Below, one piece after another: positions 39,401-53,300 of a stretch of 64,000 nt of DNA; within the stretch, counting starts at the first letter, position 1; each line of letters begins with the position of its first letter. Below the pieces are notes generated by a model. That model made no database searches. It saw nothing but the letters and a program-made list of their open reading frames with translations, and was not told where the DNA came from. The stretch spans positions 13,794,816-13,858,815 of the forward strand of contig OU015539.1 in NCBI GenBank assembly GCA_907165065.1, given 5' to 3'. A program made the translations under genes and the position numbers. Source of the DNA: Caprimulgus europaeus (lineage: Eukaryota; Chordata; Aves; Caprimulgiformes; Caprimulgidae).

Positions 39401-42400
39401 AAGCATCAAAGTTTGGCCACCTCATTCCAGGCTGGCCACAGAGCAAACACTTTAAAGTCTAAAAAGTTCTATTTTCCAGCAGAAAAGAACAACAGTGTAT
39501 AAAAGAAATCTCTAATGTGATATTTGGAAAACAAACCTCTTTATTTTTAAAGTACTATAACTGATCTGAAAAATTCATCATAGGAGAGGCAAATAGCTTG
39601 ACAGATCCACTATGAAACGAACAATTTACCAATTTGATGTGGCACGGTGGTGGTAGAAAGCATAATTTCATCTGCTTTTACTCCACTGACCTCTGAACCT
39701 TTGCATCATAATTTGAGAAGCAGCTGTGCATCTAGACTCACAACACCCTGCTACGTTCCTCAGTCTGCCAGGCAAGCGCAGCAAGCGTCAGTCACTCCTG
39801 GTGATTAGCACAGCCACCGAGGAGGCTGCTGCGGGGGAAGACCCAGTGCCCCCTGCCCAAGACAGGTGCACACCACTGTCACATCCAACACGTGTCCTTT
39901 GGGCTTGTTACCAGTGTTGTCAAAGCCAAACATTATCAGTTTATTTATCACTAAGTGCAACATCACACAAGAGACTCCTAGTAGTTTGAATTTAATTAAC
40001 ATCTTAGTGGTGCTTGTCAAACATTTCTTTTCTTCCAGAAGTGCAGCAGGAAGAGTTTAAAGATATGGTACTGGGATCAGAGCAGAAGATGCTGCAGGAA
40101 GTTTTTTTGTTCTCAAATGGCAAAATAAAATATCCTATTAAATAAAATTAACTTTAAGTCAGCAAATAGATTTTTCTTCAAGTATGCCACAGGCCTAGTC
40201 AAGAATTATTCTTGTATGCAAAGTATAAAAGAAATAATATAGCAAAACCTCATGAATTTAAAAAATGAAAAGTTTAAGAAGTGTCTAATACTTGTCAGTC
40301 ATGAGTGTGTTTCAGTAATCCTGCAGGCCCAGGGGTCCATAAAGAAGGTCCTGAACACTGCCAGTTACTTGAGAAAGCAAGGGAACCTCCAGCATATTAG
40401 CATTTTGGCCCTGACCCAAGAAAGCACTTAAGCACATGCTTAACTTTAAGCACATGAGTGCTCCCACCCACATAAAAGGACCACTTATTCACTGAAAATT
40501 AAGCATCTGCAGAAATACTTTACTGTATCAGCTTCTTTGCTGAGCATCTTACAGGATTACACCCTATCAAGTGACTCTCTGGAAAAAAAAAAAAAAAAGA
40601 AAAATACCACCTAAACAGAAGTTGATTTCAGGCAGGGTCGCTGATTGCCAAGAGCAGCCTAAGCACATGTGGCAGTCCCCTGTGGAGGCCCACGTCCTGC
40701 CCGGCTCCCACAACAGCTGCACAGCAGCAAGGAGCCTCTCCCCAGGGCAGCGCGTGTTTAGAGCTGATGTTTCAGCCTTTGCTTCTAAAAAAAGTCATGA
40801 AGAAGCTATCGACTGACCAAAAGCTTGCCTGCTTCACTGACAGCTAGGAGGTGAAGCACAGACCTTCCACCAGGCACTACCTACACAAGGTGAGAGTGCT
40901 TCCAGTTAACACAAACAGGGTGTTAGGGTGAAAACAGCAATCTACCCAACACTGGTTGCTTTGGATCAGACCCTAAAGACCTTAAATTATATAGAGAAGG
41001 AGGCAGTGAGAGGATACAAGCAGCACAGAAATTAATGCATACAGGCAGGGGGTAAGGCAGTAAAAACCAATTCTAAGCAGGCAGAGGAAGGAGACTGTCA
41101 TGTCTCTCTCGTGCATTTTTGGAAGGTCATCACAATCACAACTATTAGCTATTGTTCAGGCTCCCACAGCAGAGTAATACTCATCAATTCCTGCAGCTAC
41201 TTTTAGAAAAGAGAAATTACTCCAAGTGATAGATTAAATATCTCTAAGAAAAGTCCATGCCCAAACACCCTGAAGCCCTTCTAGGAATAGCCTACTTACA
41301 CCTCCCTCTTGCTTGCTGGATCTCCTTCCTTGGTGAAGAAACCTGCGTGCTGAAGGCAGGATCCCAGTATGAGCAACTGGGGAACTGCAGGCTCAGGTAT
41401 TCCACAAAAAGTACTTGCCCTAACACTACAACTTAACCTTAAGGTCATTCTGACTGTTACAGAGCACAGAACTGGTTTAAAGTAACAGTTTATTACTAAT
41501 TACAAGCTAGTAATACCAGTTTGTTAGTGGCAGAAGTTTAAAGACCCATTTGAAGGGAATGCAGGTGGAAACAGCAAGATAGCAGTTCACATTTTACACA
41601 GAAATACTCGTCTGACCAAGGCTGCTGCACCTGTCTGAGCAGCTCCAAGATACACAAATAAACCCCTGGTTTGCAGTGCAGCAACATGATGCTGCCAACC
41701 CAGTCTGAAGTCAGAACATGAGCAGTAGTCAGCCCACTTCAAAGAAAAGCAAGTGCTTCTATTTCTGCACCAAGTTGTGCAACAGGCTGTTCCCGAGTAG
41801 AGAATTTGAGTTATTTGTACTGAAGTCACAACTTGGCCACCCACCACGCAGGTTTCCTACCTGCTGCTCCACACCAAGGCACACCCTGTGTGCAGGACAG
41901 CAGCACAGGCACCTGTCAGCCCCTGTGATTTGTGACCCATCTGACAAGGATGGCTGGAGCCACTGTTTACAGCCCAGTGTCACTTTTGGCTGTGTGTGTT
42001 CCAGCTGCTGTTGTTGGGAGCACTTTCCTTACTGATTCAGATCAAAGGCTGCACCTACACAAACACATGAGTTTTTCAAGTCAGTCAGCTGTGCACCGTA
42101 ACGAAGGTGTGTGTGCCTGAGATGCTCCTTAATATTTCTCTCTTGTGCAAGGATTAAGATCAGGTAGATGGGAACTATGAGCCACAATGTTGGCACCAGG
42201 GGATGAGGTGACATTAAATGAGACTTAGTAAGTAGTTTTGAATGCACATACAGGACCAAGCTGTAGTTCTTAGTCGCCTTCTACCATGGACCAAATGCAA
42301 ACCAGCTTCTTTTACTACCTAATCAGATACACAGACTACTTCAAGATCTAGATACTCAACTTCACGGCACATGACAGAGGTTTCAAGTAGTCCTGTAAAG

Positions 42401-43424
42401 AAATCCTTCATGCTTCTTAACTACACCATTTTCAGAAGAACAATTAATCTTGCACAGAGATCCAGCATGCAGGTCTTGTTAAGCAAGAAATAGTGATGTG
42501 TGAGGCATGGGGTAGAGTCACTGACCAGGCTGAAGTGAACACAATGGAAGTCAAAGTTTCTTGCACCATTATTTTGCTGGTGACTCCCAACTTCAAAGTC
42601 TTACAAGGAATAAGAACCATTTCCACATCTGACTATTTCACTTTGAAAGGAATGAACCGTAGGCTTAGCTATTTTCTTTCTGCATGCATCTAGTAGAGAT
42701 ATATTTATCACCAAGTGATTTTCCTCCTCCTCTTCCCCCCACTTAACAGCTCTTGACTTTGTGTGGCCCCTCTATACCAGTATATTGTTTGTGCTTTTTG
42801 CAAGACCCTACTTTAAAGTATGACATGTTTATGTAAGAGGCGTTGATGGCTAACACAGGCTTCGGCTCAGTAGGGCATTTGGGATGGTGTCACAGAGGAA
42901 TGCTCTCCCCTGATTTATGAGCATGTTCTAGTTATTCAGGTGGAGTGGCAGGACCTGGCAGTAAGCACATCATACAGATCAAATGTGTTTTAAGTTCATA
43001 GATCAGGCTGATCAGCTTTATTTTTTCATTATGCTGTTAGACCTTCCTCTGACACCAACAATTTGGCAACACAACTCTGTAAACCTGTTTTCATATAAAA
43101 GCCTATGGTGAATTGACACACCTCCCATGAAGTAGCAGGAGAGCAAGTCCTTCACAGTTCTGTAATAAGTGGGGGAAGAAAGAGCAGGAAAACAGGTTCT
43201 CTGCAGCATTTCTCATACTAAAACTCTGAGAGTTGTTTAAGTGAAGCCATTTATAATACCACCCCATTCTAGAAGAAAGGCATAATGACTTTATTCCTAA
43301 AAGTCTGTTTATTAATCAATGAGCTTTATGCTGCTGCTCTCACAGAGCTAGGAATGAGGTTACCTTGGCATGCATGATTCCAAATCAGGGAGTTACTTGT
43401 CTGCAGTGAGCATACAAGGGATAT

Positions 43425-43456
43425 AACACATCATGAATAAAACACATCATGAATAA
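43425..43456. repeat. 16-bp tandem duplication
   Basis: AACACATCATGAATAA occurs twice without a gap. It has no evident function. A second small repeat, ATCAATCAATCAGTCAATCAAT, lies near 43952-43975. Confidence 0.85.
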
Positions 43457-46400
43457 GTCTTTACTAGTTTTTACTGTTTTGACCAACTCAAGTCAAAGGG
43501 TCCTATCCTCTTTCAATGAGGGCATAATCCCCACCCCCCCATTAAGGTCAATAAACAGAATTCAGCTAAAAAAACCCAAAAGACCCAGCCAGAAACAGCT
43601 TGATGTACAGTTCTGTGCATAGCAGTTACACATGCTGATAACCAGCCTGTAGCACATGACTTCAACCATTCTACCCAGGTTTGCAGACAAGCAGTTCATT
43701 TTTACACAAATAAAGGATGATTAACTTCCACAGAGATACCACTCTGGCAACAGAGGGAAATGACAACATAGTCAAAACCTGAAAGAAGCTTAACTACTTC
43801 AAAGAGACTTGTAATGCAAGACCTAGGAGAAGAACCAAAGTCTCAGTGCACTGGAACATAGCTGTCTGCTCTTCTGTAAGACCTTGATCCATTATAGAGC
43901 ACAATGTGGAATTTACTTTTAACTTCCCTTTTACGAGCTACAACTCCAGAATAATCAATCAATCAGTCAATCAATCTTTGAGGGTTATTTGCATACATTA
44001 TAAGCATGATAAAAGGCATCAGACTCTGTTATCTATTCCCTTACACTCAAAAAAACCCCCAAACCCACAATCCCAAAAAATAACCCCCACTCCAGCCATA
44101 TTGCCATTTTATCCTTCAGAAATTACCTTGTACTTATTATCACTTTAAGATCAAAGTACCTTTTAGATGTTCACTGCTGCTCTGTGAAAAACTTCAGATC
44201 AGTGGAATTCACTTCAGCTAGTGCATCTTCCATAAGCCTCAGTCTCATCTGCTACTCTTCCCAGAAGGCTGCTGTACTTCTGCCTTCCCCCACACCTGCA
44301 GCTAGCTCAGCCAGGTGGAGAAGGTTCAGGTGAACCTAATCTGTGAGACATTTCGGAGAGGAGAATAAAAGGGATCACCTGTAGCTGGGTTAATTGTAAG
44401 TAACATCCCCCACTATGGGGTAGGAGTAGACTAACTGACTATTTTTGCTGGTTTTATTCAATGCACAATGACTGTAGACAAGGAAAAAGCCAACAACATA
44501 GTTTGCTGGGTTTGAGGTTTTTTTAGTCTGCTTAGAACTTTGCACATTAGCAGAGAAGAAAATGAAATGTCTGTACAAATCATTGTGTTTGAGTATTAGG
44601 CAACATAATTGGAGAGCACATGTACAATGTTACATGGACTCTTCCATTTATTGCTAATAATTAGCAGGTGTGCAAAATTAATGGGTTTTAAAACGAAATT
44701 GTGCCCCCAAACCTGAGGTTCATGCAATCAAATGCTCATCTTCCCTTTTAGAAAACATTCCTAAGTAGAGACGTACTACTTTTCTCTTAGTATGGAAGAG
44801 AATACCATAGTCTGTGTAGCACATGAGATGGCAGTTATCACCAAAACGTCCTTGGGCCATCAGGCATTTCTTTGCTAAACAATCCCAGGGTATTATTCGG
44901 GTTACATTACCTCAGCATTTAAAGAGATCTAGAAGCTGAATGATTTGGAGAGGCTTGGTGAGCCAGTTCCTCCCACAGGACTCACGACCTCCACATGTTC
45001 CACTCACGTTCACCAGAGGGTGCTTGTGTGGTACGAGGCCAGCCTGGGCAAACCTGACTGGCAATCCCATTTTGGGTCCAGGCTGTGGGAAAGGAAATAA
45101 AAGTTTCTTTTTTCCAACTACTGAAATGCTTTTAGCTTCCTTCAGATTTGTCATAACAATACACTTAAGGAATAATCTAATGCTGGCTTAAACCTGTGTT
45201 CAGTACAGACTGCTAAAAATGCCTTTCTCAATTTGATATGCTACACTGATGTACTGCACCTTTCTGTATCTGTTTCAATCCCTTATGGTGGATGAAATTC
45301 AAAGGTATTATACAAAGTAATGGCTAGCCCCAAGTGAGGCAGTTAAACCTACCAATCTGGATGTACAATGAATATAATGTAGTCAAAGCTAATTAATTGC
45401 TCTGTATCAATCATCATTCTGCCATTACAAAGTTCCTTCCCCTTCCTCTCAAGGGCTTTTTCCCTAATTCTATACCATTTTGACTTCTTTCTACTGATGT
45501 CCGAAGCTCTAAAGCTCTCTTACATGAGCCTAGGCTTCTTCTCCAGGACTACTGGCATCATTTCCATGCATGTTTGTGTGAATTTCTTGCTGTTTTATCC
45601 CAAAGCATGTGTATCTTCACTTTAGCCCTGAAGATTTGAACTGAACACAAGTCCTCAGTGCCTTCTGGGTGTGGATCTGTAGATGTTTGCTGCTCCTGCT
45701 TCAGTCTCTAAGACTCATTCTGAAGTCAGCAGAGACAGGAGCAAGACCCTGTAACCATCTCCTCTCCTCCTGTTTTGGTGGAGGGATGAGTTGGCAGGGA
45801 GCAGACACCAGCCTTCCTCACGCCCCTCTCCTTTCTGAGCAGAGGCCCAGGCACACCCGCAGAGAGGCACCACACTAACTGGCAGCTGGCACTGTCTGTC
45901 TCCCAGCAGCAGGGCATTAATAACCATTAACAAAATGCTACACAGTTCCAACATGATGTCAGTGGTATTAACCTCTGTCATTCCTGTATCAGCACTAGTG
46001 AATGGCTTTTTTTTTCCCCCTTTAAAACGTACTTTTGAAATATTCAATAATGTTAAAACCAATAGTGGCTGCTTAGAATAGCTCTTATTTCCAATTCTGA
46101 AAATAAACTATCAGTTATCAGTAGTGACTATATGAGTAAAAACTGAATTTCTCTCATTCATGATTTTTAAATTTTTAACCAGCTTTAAAAAAAAAAGAAC
46201 CAAGGGAAAGCCTTCATACCCTAAGGCTTGTGAGCAGCTTTTGGGAGGTGCTAAGGATTTGCCACCTATTAGAGAAAATAGGTGCAAGAGGTTTGGGAGT
46301 TTTCTGGAACTGACAGTTTATGAACAAATTACTCTGAACGGGTGGATTATAGCAAATCTGCTACTGCTTTCAGGACTATGAAATATAAATATCTTTTCTC

Positions 46401-49400
46401 AGTTCAAACTCGTAACCAGAGCACAAACAATTATTTTTAAAATGGTATACCCAAAGTCTCTTACCATCTTACAGTATCTAGGTAAGCACTTCTTCCCTGC
46501 TCCAAACAAAATAAATGTCTACGCTATAAACAGATAAGATTGGAAGGGGGAGAGAGTCCGTATCATTTATTACAGTAATAAAGATAACTGGAACAAGATA
46601 GAGTTTTCCATGTATTCAAGCACATCTATGTTCTTGGATCACTAATAGGAACACTCCCGTTGAATCTCACTGTGATGATTCAGGATTGACATGCCTTAAG
46701 GTGATTTGAAAGACTGCTGCATTTTCAAGACTTTTATTTTTTGCAGTTTAAGAAGGTCATATTTCCATTGATTATACACTTTGTTATTTACTGTCAAACT
46801 GAGATATGAGATATGCCTAATCCAAGCTCAGGTTAGGTGCATTTACATCCCCCTATCTGCTACAATGCTTTAAGATGTCCACTTTATCACAGTGAAATCT
46901 TTGGTTCTAGAAAACAGGATGGGGTCATCAGACAAACGTTTGCATGGCAAACTATTCCTGCCCATCTCTGGGTCTACACTCATGCCTAACAGCTACCACA
47001 TTTAATATGTACAGGGAGTGGATGTGCAAGAATGGGAATGTTCTGTACTCCTGTGCACTGTATCAGCCACATGATGCAGTTGTTTCTCCAACTCGTGTTC
47101 AACACTTCTTTTTTTTTTTTTTTTAAAGAAACCAAACTTTACCTCTGAAAAAAACCCAAGAAGTTCATGTGATGTACACCTTCAACTGAAGGAGGATACA
47201 GATTTGCCACTTTTGGTTCCTGTGCATAGAGCAGCTGGTCCCAGTGGAATAAAGGCAAAGATAAACCCATTTTCTCTGTAAATGACACCACAAGGGATAC
47301 TGCCACCAAAAGCAAAAGTCCACTCTGTACCAGCTCAGTGCAAACCTCTACCACAAGGAGCTGAGAGCACAGCACAGGCACTGCAGTTGTGTGGAAGCAG
47401 ATGACAGGAGGGAAAGGATGCAACATTTGCAACTCTTCAGCCCTGCTGCAGACCTCCTGAGAAAGTGTATGCTTCAGATTAAATCAAGTGCTAGAGACAC
47501 CCTCTACTAGGCAGTGAACCAGCCAGCAGCACCTCACTGAAGGGCAAATCTGCATGCCTGTGGAAATGGCAGAAAACCGATTAATTTAATCCCATGCCCT
47601 TTCTAAGAAAAGACAGTAAGAGATAGCAAGGGGCAAAATTTGTACAAATGTACCAGTGACTTCCTCCTTCTTTGGCAGAGAAAAGGAGGAGCAGATTCCC
47701 CAAGTCCACCCCTCCCCTGATCACAGCAGTCGGTAGAAGTAGGAGGGAGAAGGGGTTTTCTGCAAAGCCCCATGCCTTTGAGGCAGCAGAAGGGCAAGAG
47801 CTCAGTTTTACGACTCTTGGCCCCAACACAATTTACCATTTACAAACTAATCCTCCTCCGTTCGAGAGCACAAGGCCTGCTAAAGCTCTCATGTCCACTT
47901 CTCTGATTCTCCATTGTCCACACTGACAGAGAGAAGCCGAAGGCCTAATCGGTGTGTAATCCAATCGCTGTCCAGGCTGTGCCACAGCACAATGCTCTGC
48001 TTGTAGCGCCACGGGTTAAGTCAGCCAGCTACTGTTATGCACCACAGCAGGTGTGAAGAACGTCACACGGTCTAACTCTATGTTACCACTCTGTCAGGGT
48101 CTGTTTCTGACACCACTTTCACTCACCACTTAACGATTGTTTTTCCTACGAGCAGCAAGCTAATTGTCAGCTGTACAGTAAAAGGGCACTTTCAGTATTT
48201 TTGACCCTGAATTGGGAATTCCTGCACAGCATAACATGGGCCTCATGCAAAGTAAAGCCCTCTGTTCTCAAGATCCCCAAAATATGGAGGCCTACTAAAA
48301 AGCTCTTTATTTCCCTAGTCATAATCCAGCAATTAGTAAGTTATGACTTACTACATCCAAAGTGCTTCGCTCTGTTCTTCCTCACCACGCAACACACTGG
48401 ACATTGCCACACACCTTTTGAGTATGGCTTGAATCTGCAAACCTTGCAAACTACCTACCTAACTTTGAACTTGGTACCTAACTACATCTAAATCAGCAAG
48501 AGACAGGCACTTCAAAAAATTCTTATCCACATCCAGGTGGTTAGAAGTCTCTGGAAAACAAAATTAAATGTGCTGCCACTCTCAAATACAGATCTCGGCA
48601 CTGTGAGAATGGCATTTGGTTTGTTGTTTTTTTTAAAAAAAATTCTACTCCAAAAGGGGTAGAAAGTTTCACTTCCATTTTTCTTGAATCATACCACAGT
48701 GCAAGGAAGCTGAGGAAGAGGAGTACAGAAGAAGAAGGCAGGGCAACACCTGCCACTGCATGGCCAGAGAAGCAGCAATGGGTGTGTATATCACCCAGCC
48801 ACGCTACCGGGCAGATAAGGAGGCAGTGGGGAACTGCTGCTGATACACCCACAGCAGCACGAGTGAACTGTAATTTACTGAAAGTGGCAAAACCCTAGGG
48901 ACAGGAACCAGGAGCACACCAGAGGATGTCCTCCTCTGGCACAGATGTACACTGGGCAATTTTAATAGTCCTCTGTGATGTTTCTTTCCATGGATAACAG
49001 TGGCATGTCCAAGGGATCTGAGCACAGAATGAGAATGGAAACCTGCTGTTTCTAATGCATCTTTTTCCTTAATAGCCTTGAGAATTTCATTCATGCAGAG
49101 TTTCGATGCTATTTCTCTAATTTCTTCATTCTCCTGTAGAAGTGATACAAATAGGAGGAATACTTGACGGAAGAGCTACACTGGGACAGAGACTGTGCAG
49201 GCCTGTACCAGCAAGAATAGTTTTTCAACTGAAGGAATGAACAACTGAAGTCAGCTGGATAACCTGACCAATCCAAGATAAGGATAAACTAAAATGGAAA
49301 CAATTTCCCTGACACCACACAGATGATCTTCAATCAATATATTTGGTTGTCTAAAGTACTTCTCTGCAATTCTATACAAGAATTATGGTTACCAATCTTA

Positions 49401-50101
49401 CCTAAACTTGTAAAGGGATGAAATACTTTGTCACACTTTCAAATCCTGGGAAGGCAGCAAGGAGACGAAGAAAAATGATCCACTTGCTACAGAAAAGGTC
49501 GTAATATTCATTATTCAGCATATGAATTGGACACCTGTATTTACAACGTTTAACAAGTCTTGCTTAGTGCTGAAGCCAGGCTGTTCATTTCACCCATACT
49601 CGTTTACTGCCATCATTGACGGCTGATTTCCAAACATGGCCAGACACCAGTCTACATGGCAGGGGTCATGAGACATTCTTGCATTCTGAATCAGGATTTA
49701 GCAATGCCATGTGCCAAGCCTTAGAAGCATGCAGAGCATTTGCAACTGAGCACCTGCGGAAATCCCATTTCCTGACAAAGAGAGGTCTCCAATATTCATG
49801 TTTTTCTCCTGCTCTTAGGCCATGCTCTAATGAAATATGGCCTGAATAATCCTTTTCTAGCTACACAGGAAAACGTCCTTGCTTAGCATTTACTCCTCCT
49901 TATAGAGGTTCAGTAGGAACTTGGTTGAACAATCAGCAAAGATACACAGAATGAAAAGCCTGGCTGTTGGGATATGACTGAAACCATGCACAAGGCACAG
50001 ATATAAAGTGGACATGCAGATTATCAGAGAAACTGGAAGGACTCTGGCAACTTCAGTGAATATAGGTAGGAGGAGAGGAACCTAAGGAGTCACATTAAAT
50101 T

Positions 50102-50365
50102 CCATAGAATCACAGAATGTTTTGGGTTGAAGGGACCTTTTTCAAGGCCATCTAGTCCAACCCCTCTGCAGTGAGCAGGGACATCTTCAACTACAGCAGG
50201 TTGCTCAGAGCCCCGTCCAGCCTGACCCTGAATGCTTCCAGGGATGGGATATCTACCACCTCTCACAGTAACCTATGCCACTGTTTCACCAATCTCATTT
50301 TAAAAAACATCTTCCTTACACCTAGTCTGAATCCACCCTCTTTCAGTTTGATGCTAATGCCAACA
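50102..50365 (-). mobile_element. CR1 LINE 3' fragment
   Basis: It starts CCATAGAATCACAGAATG and continues with CATCTAGTCCAACCCCTCTGC and TTGCTCAGAGCCCCGTCCAGC, the reverse complement of the CR1 3' end. About 260 bp, 5'-truncated, antisense. Confidence 0.95.
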
Positions 50366-53300
50366 GTGACACATGCAGACTCAGCCAAACGAGGGAGCAG
50401 TGCACGCTCATGCAAAAGGGAGGCCAGGAGGGCTGTCACTGGCAGCATGTGAACAATCACAGAGCACAGGACTGCACAGAGACCTCTCCTGGGTCAGTGA
50501 GAACAGTCCAAGGGGAATAAACTGAAGGCAGGCTAGATGGGACTTAGAAGGGGCTGGTTGTGAGACCAGCAAAGGGAATGACTGTGATTCCCCTACCCCA
50601 AGAAACCTGCATCCTTGTCCTGTCCCCTTCACCCTAACCCTGGCTTGCTGCTGCTTCACCACTGACATGGGCTGTCTGTGCACCCTCCTCAAACTCTGGC
50701 TGTTACCTCCCAACCACCCACATCTCTGCATGCCCTGACATCGTCTCCTCACGCTCCATTTCCCTGACAGCATCCTCTGTGGCTGCTTCATCACCCCAGA
50801 TTATCTCTGCTTTTGTTTTCTTCCCTTTCTGCTGGCTTTGGCAGTGAGTGTGAAGCCCACACTATCATATGTAGCAGACTATTAGCCTGTACCCTGTTCT
50901 GTGCCTAATCTCACTTGTGCCAGGCCACTCGCTGGACCTTTAAACCAACGACTGCAAACACTGAACAAGTGTGAAACACTGCCAGCCCTCAAAATTTCTC
51001 ACAGACCACCACATACCTGTATCACATCTTCAACTGACAATACAGGTTTGGCAGTTCAGAGATGAACCATTTGTCATGGCCTTGCTGGTCTTTTAATGGT
51101 CCCTCGGTCTCATTTTGGGAACCATCACCCATCACAGTGCTGTGCAGGCTCAGAGCATGCAGCCACTACTTCCCACTTCCACAAGGAAATGCTAAAACAA
51201 TTTTTGTCTGATAAATGCTGGGTATAAAAATCAGGTCTCTGTGGTACACTCCCTTTTCCTTCCTTCCTGCTGATCAGCTCTTCCTCTGGGTACTTCAGGG
51301 GACCTACCCCCTCCTCTTGGCCATGACAGTGTACATTCAAACAGCTGCTAGGGCTGGATGAAGCACCTGCTCTGGGCAACAGCAGCTGGAGTTCATTTTG
51401 GGTCCAAAGGGCCGAGGCCAAGCAGGCTGACCGCATGTGCACTAATCCAGTATCATCACCAACTCCACCAACAACAGGTGCCTCTTTGAAGAGGGAGGGA
51501 AAAACTATTTGGGGAGGAATCAGAGCTTTATAAAGGACATTATGGGCCAAGTCCTCAGCTGGTACATGCTCAGTTAAAGCATGTACTCTCTTGAAGTTAT
51601 ATGAGTAATGCTCTTGTACACCAGTAAAAGATTTGGCCCACTCTCAATGCTGCTTCTCTTCTCTTTTTGGTTTTCCTAAGGATTTTTCACCTCTCTTTGC
51701 TCTGCACTGATCTTCCTTTCAGAAAAGAAAAGAAACCTTCCTGTCACTTGCTTCAGACCAAACAGCTGAAAGTCACAAGCTACATATACTAGACTTCAAC
51801 ATCCTCCTCTACAGAGGTAACACAATCTTAGTGTTGCCTGACAAGATGTGTCCCTCAGTCCTGCTTGAGTCCTGGAGTCCAGATCATAAGCATACATCAA
51901 CAGGAACAAGGGCAATCTCATTCTGGAACAAACCAAGTCAAACCCTGTTAAGGTCCCTTAAGAGAAATCTTTCAGCATTGGCAAGTGGTCCACATCACCC
52001 AGTACATTATTTCAGTGTATGGCCACTACAAAATGACATGAGAGAGCACAAAAAAACCCAGCCAGAAACAGCTACTGGCCAAATTGCTCCAAAGAAAATT
52101 TTCTTCTCACTTCCTTTTGCTAGAACTTGGTTTATGACCCAATGCATACAGGTCTCTTCTTAAAGTCCCTTTTAGTGTATTTCTGATAAAAGTTTGTATT
52201 AATGAAAGCATCTATGTCCTGCCAGTTGTCCTGCCAGTCTGAGCTCCAAGGTCAGTTTTGCAAATCTGGTCTCATTCCTTGCAGTCACTCTGGAGGCTGT
52301 TTCTAGAGAACCTGGAAGCTCTCTGGAGCCTGAGAATGGAGCTGGATTCACACAGGCGGCACTGCAGAGCACTGCCAAATCCACTCTGCTCACACAACAT
52401 GAGTAAAAGCACGCTTTCCAAATTCCTGTCGATGTACTATTAGAGGAAAACATGACCTTGCTACAAGCTGCTCATGCGAACCGGTCACAGCCTTCATAAC
52501 TCTGTATTCCAAAATTTATTTTCCTGAACTGTACATATTTTAATTCATGGCTTTCTGAGATTTAGATTTGTTTAAGTCACTTTCCCCTTGAGACCATGTC
52601 TCAGCTGGGTTATATTACAAAAAGAAGCAGAGACAGTTGAAGGAGCAGAGCTGGTGGTGAGAATAGCACAGGCAGGAAAAATAGTTTCCAAGCCATAACA
52701 GTTACTGGCACCTCATCCACAAGTACCCAGAAGTGTAAACTGTGCTGTGTTGGCTTGCCCCTTCAAATAAGTCTCAGAGAATTTCCCTTGACAAACACTG
52801 CAGTACAGGCTAGACAACTCAATCTCCTCACCAATGAAGAGCCATTCACACAACCACACAGGAACGTCCAGTCCCAGAAACACAATCTCAGCTGCTGCAG
52901 ACTCATGGATTCCCTCTGAGGCTTTAACCATGGGTCCAAAGTTGGAAAACATCAAAGCACAAATAAACATACAAAGAAAGCAATATTGCAAACTTCTGCA
53001 TTAGTTCTGTGCACATATGCCCGAGGTAACCACAGGGCAATCGCCACTCTGGACACATAACACTGAGCAGTATGGATACCTCTATGTTACTGCCTTCACG
53101 GCCAAAGCAATAAAACACTCCCCACATCTGACAGGCACAGAGCTCTTCCTAACCCCCTGAATCCTCTCTGCGGCTCGCTGTCACTGGGCACATTTCACGC
53201 AGGCCAGCTGCACAGGATTTATTCAACCAGTTTTGGAGTATCAAAGCAAACTTTTTTTGTCTTTGCCCCAGGCAGGCACTTGGTATGCAGGATTTAAATC